The notes under the pieces are model-generated. The model was not told where the DNA came from, did no database searches, and saw nothing but the letters and a program-made list of their open reading frames with translations. Source: Cyathus striatus (taxonomy: Eukaryota > Basidiomycota > Agaricomycetes > Agaricales > Nidulariaceae). Taken from it: a stretch of DNA of 64,000 bases. Both the position numbers and the translations under genes were made by a program. Shown here in pieces: positions 57,940 through 64,000 of the stretch. Within the stretch, counting starts at the first letter, position 1, and the number at the start of each line of letters is the position of its first letter. The stretch is taken from NCBI GenBank assembly GCA_025738555.1, contig JAOVFP010000005.1:2356001-2420000 (forward strand), in the 5' to 3' direction.

Positions 57940-59355
57940 ATAGTGATTCCCTTTCTTGACGTTGTTAGTCTAATCACGCGGCCATTATGAATATATTTAG
58001 AACGTCGGCGCTCGACGCCTCACACTGCGCAGTGCGCACCAACTGAGCGAGGCAGCCAGATTAGGATGTGTTTGTGTATATTTGTTACACTATCACTCTT
58101 TGAGCCGGCTTCCCATAATCTACTTTTACGCACCCTCGAGAGCCACGCTATAGATCACTGCATATATGTCTTGTACACCATTTCATTCCTAGCTCACAAA
58201 ATTAAAATGATAATCATTTCCACAACAGATAAAAAGGAGATGCTGGTTTTTATAGATTCATACTATTTAGTAATCAAATACTAAAGGTGCTATAGCCTGT
58301 ATCTAAATATTTCATTACATAGACACCGTATATACTTATATTATAAAAGTACGTCTTACAGAAATATAGAAAGGGCAGGAAGAGTCAAGGATGAGTTAAG
58401 AAGTGGCAATGTTCGAACATTTTACGAATCTCGGCGCTGATAAACACATTCCCACTCGCTTGCGCGCTGGAGTGTGCATAACATAAGGAGATTTCTACAG
58501 TGCAAAAATATAGGGATTTAAGAAGCTCCTTTCGCTTTCTATAAAGTAAATATAAATTTTTAGTAATTATGATAGTCTATAGGCGAAGGTTTGCACTTAT
58601 GAACCGATAATTCGATGGTTTTAGTTTCGGTCTGACGAAAAACTGTAGGTCTAAGGAACTCAGTCAATTCTGCATAGTGTCCTAGTGCCGTTTGGATAGA
58701 AATAGTCCAACCTGCATGAGAAATATATTCTTATTCTTGATTCATTCATTATATATCATGTTGTCGAAGCTGTTAATTTGTGCAACACATATATTTAAGA
58801 CAGTGTATTGTATGTTTCAACGTTCCAGTAAAAATAAAAATACATTTGCCATTGAAAATCACGATTCGTTTTATTTATACTCACACAAAAGTACCCACAT
58901 GAAGGTAGTACATCCATTTTGTATAACAGTGTTGAGCACTTACAGTGAATCCTACTATATTTCATTCGTATCAATTGCATTTTATGCCAGTTTCATGCAA
59001 ATGATGTACTATGACTAGTAGGGTAGCTTTGCATGTACAGATATATATGTGAGAAAATGATATCTATTTGCGGCATCTATTCTATTAAACAGGTATCTAA
59101 AATTCTGCTAAATTAAGCCGCAATGAAGGAAGGCGGATGATGAGCGGGACCCACAACATACCGACGCACCCCGCTTGCACCCCGCCGTGGTATGGTTTGA
59201 TTATTTGCTTCGGCCACCCTGTATCGGTCCGTTATGTAATACAGAAGCTTCTTCGCAACTCCTTCCTATCTCATTCGGAAGGGTCCACGCGATATCTGTG
59301 ATACGTGAGATGGGCTTTGTTGAGCCTAAGGTTTCTATTGCAATAACAAGAAACT
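57940..59355. other. AT-rich intergenic DNA, no gene recognised
   Basis: Frames here are short and hydrophobic or AT-driven. The 108-codon plus-strand frame at 58692-59018 shows no domain. Confidence 0.3.
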
Positions 59356-59359
59356 GATA

Positions 59360-59745
59360 CTGTATCAATTCGAATGATTCGGCACCCCTCAAAGAGCGTG
59401 ACAGGCCCAACCAAGTGGACATTTCGTCAACCTGGGACATACGGCGTGACGGACGAAAATTTTCGGCATATATGTCAATGTGTGTTACATCTCATAGAAT
59501 TTTAGTACAGATACATTAAATTATGCAATAGCTTTGCTGTAAATGCATCTTAAACGTGCTCAGAATCGAAAATTTAGAGGAAAAACCCGTGAAATCGCTG
59601 AATCGATCCCAGGTTGGAGAATTTTTAAAATTCGTGACTGCTAAACCTTTCGTCAGTTGCCTTCATGACGCGTGACAAGCACCAAATTTCGGCATATCAG
59701 GAGGGTCTGTGACGCGTGACTGCTGAACTATTCGAATTGATACAG
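59360..59745. mobile_element. MITE with Tc1/mariner-type ends, TA duplication
   Basis: TIRs of about 24-27 bp start CTGTATCAATTCGAAT at 59360 and end ATTCGAATTGATACAG at 59745, flanked by TA on both sides (59358-59359 and 59746-59747). At 386 bp and without coding capacity it fits a nonautonomous Tc1/mariner MITE. Confidence 0.65.
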
Positions 59746-59769
59746 TATATCGAATCTACGGTATCGCCT

Positions 59770-59940
59770 GTAAATCGATGGTATTGAATCAATTCAATTC
59801 ATTCAATCATTCTTTGTTCCAGAAATAAGAGGCTGGCAAATATAGCTGAAATGAAGTGGAGCAAAAGATTAGACGGACTTCGAGAAAGCTGCAGAATCTC
59901 AAACGGCATGTCAAATTCGGAAATCCCACCATTACGTCAC
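59770..59940. repeat. CpG-intact copy of the 9.74-kb repeat
   Basis: It starts ATTGAATCAATTCAATTCAT and contains GACGGACTTCGAGAAAGCTG. The other copy, at 9.74-10.07 kb, has CA or TG at most CpG positions. Confidence 0.5.
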
Positions 59941-60584
59941 CATACCACCACCAACCTACCTTCACCAACTCAAGCTCCCCGGGCCTAAATCCTGCGTCGA
60001 CGTTGCTCTTTACCCCCACTTCGCTCCCCCTATGCTATCAAACCACCGGTGTATGTGACACTCTCAGCAACTCCCACCTACTCCCCCCCTCACCACCTCA
60101 ACGACACCGACACGCCGTCGGCAACACCTCGTCACTGGCTAGTGCCCACATCAATGCATTCCCCTCCTCAACGTTCCAGACCTCAACGCCCCTCTTCAAG
60201 ACCTACAGCCATGCCACATCGCTTGTCACTAGGTACGCCCCCTCGTTCCACTCACCTTACCATCCCCCGCTATCTCATGTTCCCACAGCGTCGCCTACGA
60301 GACGTAGACGACCACTTACATTCACCAAGCCGCCCCTCGACCCTCAACGACAATGTCGCGTTAACAGCCCCCGCCTCTCCCATTACCACCACCCCACCAC
60401 TCATGCCCCCACAACTACAACTGCCGCCGTACTGTCTCTCGTCTCGTCCCCACCACCCAGCGTGTTAAGCCAAACATTTGCTACGAGGGAGTTGTGTAAG
60501 GGCAAAGCCCACTGTACGTCCTCCTCTCCATTCCCTACCTTCTTCCATGTCCTTCATTTCCCCATCTTCCTCTCTTTGACCTAG
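59856..60584 (+). other. long Pro/Ser/Thr-rich open frame, doubtful gene
   Basis: 242 codons are open, rich in Pro, Ser, Thr and His, with no domain, and a second frame is open over 60049-60468. Its first 25 codons lie in the dispersed repeat. It is more likely a by-product of a C-rich tract than a gene, but transcription cannot be excluded. Confidence 0.25.
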
Positions 60585-60599
60585 CTCTGCTTCTTTTCC

Positions 60600-62078
60600 G
60601 TAAGATATGTATTGAACTCATGTTCACAGAATACTTACATGTCCCACGATGCTCTGCGTCGTCCTGCGCCTCACGGCCCTCAGCTACTTGCTAATGAAAG
60701 ACGCAACGAATTCCGTGAAAGCAGTCCGAATCATGATTTAATGGTGGCCTGAGCGTCTATACATGCATGTTTCTCTTTCGTGTGGGAAGGTTTTTATGGT
60801 GCCGAGGGCTTAGTTTGGATGTTGTATTGGCCAGTAGGCAGAGAACATCGATATCAGCTGTTGATTCCGCTGGTCGAAAGGTGTGTTTCTTCCCTTGTCC
60901 TACTTGTCTCTTTGCAGTCCCAGACTCCCCACCTATCTCTTTTTATGATATGTGTTTGTTTCTTTCCTTCCGATTCTTTCCCCTACTTCCTTTTCTTCCG
61001 CTGCAGTGTACACTGTAGTGTGATGACCCACTCCTCCTTTCGCTTGTTGTCTCTACTCTTCGCTGCTCCCATATTCACATTCATACTTTTGCATGGTTGA
61101 ACGACTCGCTGACCCTTTACTTTTGCTATAGTACACATCAAAGCGATTAGCGACGATGGCACGATGGTACATGTTACCACTTCGCCTGTATAAGTACTAC
61201 GTATGGTTATGGGCGGGCTCTTGGTTCTGCGCCCTCATACTTTAGCTTTATACTCCCTAATGCTCCAGTGGAACTTGCCGCTTCCCTTGTCCCAGCTCGC
61301 TCCCGCTTCTAGCCGCGTTTCGTGTGACAAACGAAGTGCATAGGTGGAAAAGCAGTGATAACGATATCGGCTCTTCGATTCCTCCAATTGCCCAAGCCCC
61401 GTCGCAGAGCAGGCTTTCTCAGACGTAGGAACACACACATGTGAAAGCTCTTCATGCCATACGGCAGCCTTCTGGTTCTCCTGGAATGCGTAGCTAGACT
61501 GTCTCGAGTCTTGATGAACTTTGATGACGCTCGCGGCTCAGAGTCGACCTGTAGGGAATGTTAAGTGATGGAGTCAAATGGCATTGGCAAATCGCGATAA
61601 GGTTAAAAATTGAGATTAGATTATTGCTTTGCTTGGTTGTGTTTCGTTTGGAAGGTGTTGCCTTCAATCTAAGTACTTATAGCGAAAAGTTTGATAGATG
61701 TCTTGAGCATCGTCTTTCTTTGGTCTTTCTTTCAATAAAAATGTGGTTACTACATCCTGCACCGCCTACTGAAACTTGAACAAAAAGAATAAAAAGCAAG
61801 ATCACGCAATATGCACATTGCTCAGTGCCAACTGATTTACTTCTTAATTGTGATAACAATACTGTTGAGTAGAATGGTAGAGTGGCGGAGATCTCAAGCA
61901 TAACAATAGAAAGACATTCTTATTAAAGCTATTATAGTATACAAAGCTAAATCAGTAATCACAAAGGCAGAAGAATTACAGCATTGAAAAAGAGAACATG
62001 GGCACATAGCTCAGAGCTGACATAGATGATTAAAGCGCAAGTGGAATAGGATACTCAATAAATCCCGGTAAATTGCTG
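60600..62078. other. intergenic DNA with short doubtful frames
   Basis: Frames at 60.6-61.1 kb are rich in Phe and Leu and lack motifs. The stretch upstream of the dsRBM gene end is AT-rich. Confidence 0.3.
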
Positions 62079-62422
62079 CTAATTCGCGAGTGTCTGAAGA
62101 GCTTGCCTAGCAGCTTCGTCCTTGGCTATTTGTTTCGAGGAGGAGATTCCTACGCCCTTGACTTCTTTGTTAACTGTTAAATTGGGAATTATTAATTATG
62201 CATATTAAAAAGTAAAAGACAGTGGCACGAACTCTTGCATTGTACTGTCCATGTTGGTGCATCGGCAGGTCAAGATGAGATTTCGGACCATGATAGTTGA
62301 GAGCTCATTTGCATGCCCTGAAGATCTGGAATATTATTCGTTAAGCACCACTCCGGGGACAATGATATAGCCTAGAGGTACATACAGTTATTCAATTGGG
62401 TAACAGGGGTACTTCCAGGCAT
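62079..62422 (-). CDS. small double-stranded RNA-binding domain protein
   Basis: Three short exons are deduced. Exon 1 encodes MPGSTPVTQLNN; an intron (GTATGT...CAG) follows; exon 2 encodes LQGMQMSSQLSWSEISS, a TGA, then PADAPTWTVQCK; a second intron (GTTCGT...CAG) follows; exon 3 encodes NKEVKGVGISSSKQIAKDEA and ARQALQTLAN-stop. The final helix with SSKQIAKDEAARQAL is the conserved RNA-contacting KKxAK-type end of a dsRBM. The length, about 80 residues, fits the stand-alone dsRBM proteins common in Agaricomycetes. The in-frame TGA in exon 2 may mean a broken gene or an exon boundary I have misplaced. Confidence 0.6.
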
Positions 62423-62429
62423 CTTGGAT

Positions 62430-64000
62430 GTTGATTGATAGTGTGATATAAAGTTGGTTGGGGTGTGGTAAGAGGTTAACTCAGTGAGAGATGATGTGAG
62501 GATTGTTGGGAGAGTGAGTATGAGTTTTGAGGGGCAGGTTGAAAAGCCTTTTATATGCTACTAGTTATTTATACTCACTGAATTTCTTCAGAAAGTAGCC
62601 CCTTCCTAGGATTTGAATTATTCCTGTCTGTATCAATAAAAGCTGTTGTGTCATGCGACGAGTTTAAGTAGTACTTAAATACTTAGAATATAAAATCCTA
62701 AATATAATAATAAACTCAAATCCCAAGGTGTAAGTTCAGTAAGTTCGAGGGGCGCAATGATTTCTATTCCAAATTTAGAACAAGTTAAAATTAGATCAAT
62801 TGAACTTGTGCTTATTCTTAGAATGCGTCAAGGTATTCAGTGTCAAGGTATTCAGATTATAATTCAGCAAACTCGGTATGTAATTCAGTGTCAAAACATC
62901 TCGTAAATAAATCTGATTCTTGTCTGTATACCACCCTATCTGTGGGGGGAAGAATGCCTGGCAGTTCCTGCCTTATTTCTTCCCTCTTGCTCTACTATAT
63001 ACATTTTCCTAGCTACTTACTTACAAATTGCATAGTAATAAAATATGATTTATCTTCTGGATATTTCACCGGTCGCATCAGCGCCCAGGCGGCAGTCAGC
63101 CAATCGTGCACATAGCTCAGTGCACCCTCTTTCTGTGACGTGCGCTCATTTGAGCGTACCATCGGTTACCTTCCTAATCGGGTAATCAACCAATGCGGCA
63201 GCGCCAGCTGCTCATATCAATTTCATTTATGTCGGCCTCTCGGGTTGGTTTACCGCTTCCGCATGAACTCCTGACCATTGGGGTACTCATTCTCGTTCTG
63301 TTCTTTCTTCCCCCCTTCTTGCACTCTCTCTCTCTGTCTCACTGTCTCGTTGTCTCATTGTCGTCGTTCAAGCTCGCTAAGTCTCGTGTCTCAAGGTCTG
63401 GGCTTTTTAGGGTTTTTCTTGTAAGTCATCATTTGGTTTGTTTCCACACTGTGTCGTTTTGACTTCATCATCATCAGTTTTCTTAGTTCTGGGTCTTTGG
63501 TACTTGTGTACAGAATACAATGTCATGTTTTTAAAGGTAAGGTGGTTATGTATATTATTGGTTTGAGGGTTTTTAACCAGTACTAACATGGAGTTTTATG
63601 TGTTTTTAATAGGTTTTTTTTATATCCCTTGTTTAATTATGGGAGGTGGCGCGGGAACTCAGCCCCTCCCCGCTGTTTCCTCACTCGACACACTTGGTAC
63701 TGGAATCTCGAAATCGAGTTTGAAGAAATTTAAAATTACGGTATGTTGTTATTCTTTTACATGTGTATCAAAGCTGTAGGTATGTGGATGTCCATAACTC
63801 AATACATTAGGTTAGATTCTGGGATAGATGGGTGGCGAGACGACGCTGTAATGTCAAAAATGGATCTGACAGCTTCAGTTATAGTTGTAGTAATGACCAA
63901 AACTGTGAGATGGACTCAAAGATCTATAGCTTTTTATATATCTTAAGTTTCAAGATACACTTCTCGTTTACATTTATAGACATTCTGCTTAGATGCCATG
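62430..64000. other. intergenic DNA to the right edge, no gene recognised
   Basis: Short frames only. A pyrimidine-rich run (CTCTCTCTCTGTCTCACTG) lies near 63326. The upstream 300 bp of the dsRBM gene may hold its promoter. Confidence 0.3.

Noticed and set aside
61370..61480. Possible hAT-like C-terminal motif (VAEQAFSDVG)
   Set aside because: Only a few residues resemble the hAT dimerisation motif, there is no upstream transposase sequence, and the frame is short.

Overview
The window is nuclear DNA of a mushroom-forming basidiomycete (Agaricomycetes). The evidence is short introns of about 40-70 nt with GT...AG ends, a NACHT/WD40 STAND gene, a fungal-type alpha-kinase, a DUF6532-like gene, a small dsRNA-binding protein, and Plavaka, PIF/Harbinger, pogo-like, Tc1-like and chromodomain-Gypsy transposons. 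No species can be named from the sequence alone. There is no rRNA, CRISPR or bacterial-type operon.

Layout. 1-9 kb: a decayed Plavaka transposase gene (minus strand) split by a 2.7-kb pogo-like transposon, then a DUF6532-like pseudogene and an F-box-like pseudogene. 9-19 kb: gene-free repeat DNA holding a degenerate minisatellite, three solo LTRs with intact target duplications, a tRNA-derived pol III promoter remnant and a foldback repeat. 18.5-23.4 kb: a Tc1-like element invaded by a truncated Gypsy element (LTR, gag, protease). 23.7-31.6 kb: a two-LTR chromodomain Gypsy element (TSD GGCCT) that lacks protease and reverse transcriptase and carries an extra gene on the opposite strand. 32.3-47.0 kb: one NACHT-WD40 gene split by an 11.6-kb PIF/Harbinger transposon. 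Inside that transposon's left TIR sits a 7.55-kb second transposon that carries an alpha-kinase gene and an integrase-like gene. The kinase gene is in turn split by a 1.17-kb near-perfect palindromic foldback element. 47-64 kb: CpG-rich, gene-poor DNA with a hypothetical protein, a broken SRPK-like kinase, MITE-like repeats and a small dsRBM gene.

Two themes run through the window. First, nested insertion: removing the insert plus one copy of its target duplication restores the reading frame of the host gene at three junctions (Plavaka, NACHT-WD40, alpha-kinase). Second, CpG decay: premature stops in old elements are nearly all TGA where CGA is expected, and paired repeat copies show CpG replaced by TpG or CpA. 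Sequences right of about 47 kb, the Harbinger genes and the solo LTRs keep their CpGs.

The best candidate for something undescribed is the 34.3-41.9 kb element. It has 165-bp TIRs, an integrase-core gene and an alpha-kinase gene transcribed divergently, which suggests an alpha-kinase carried as transposon cargo.
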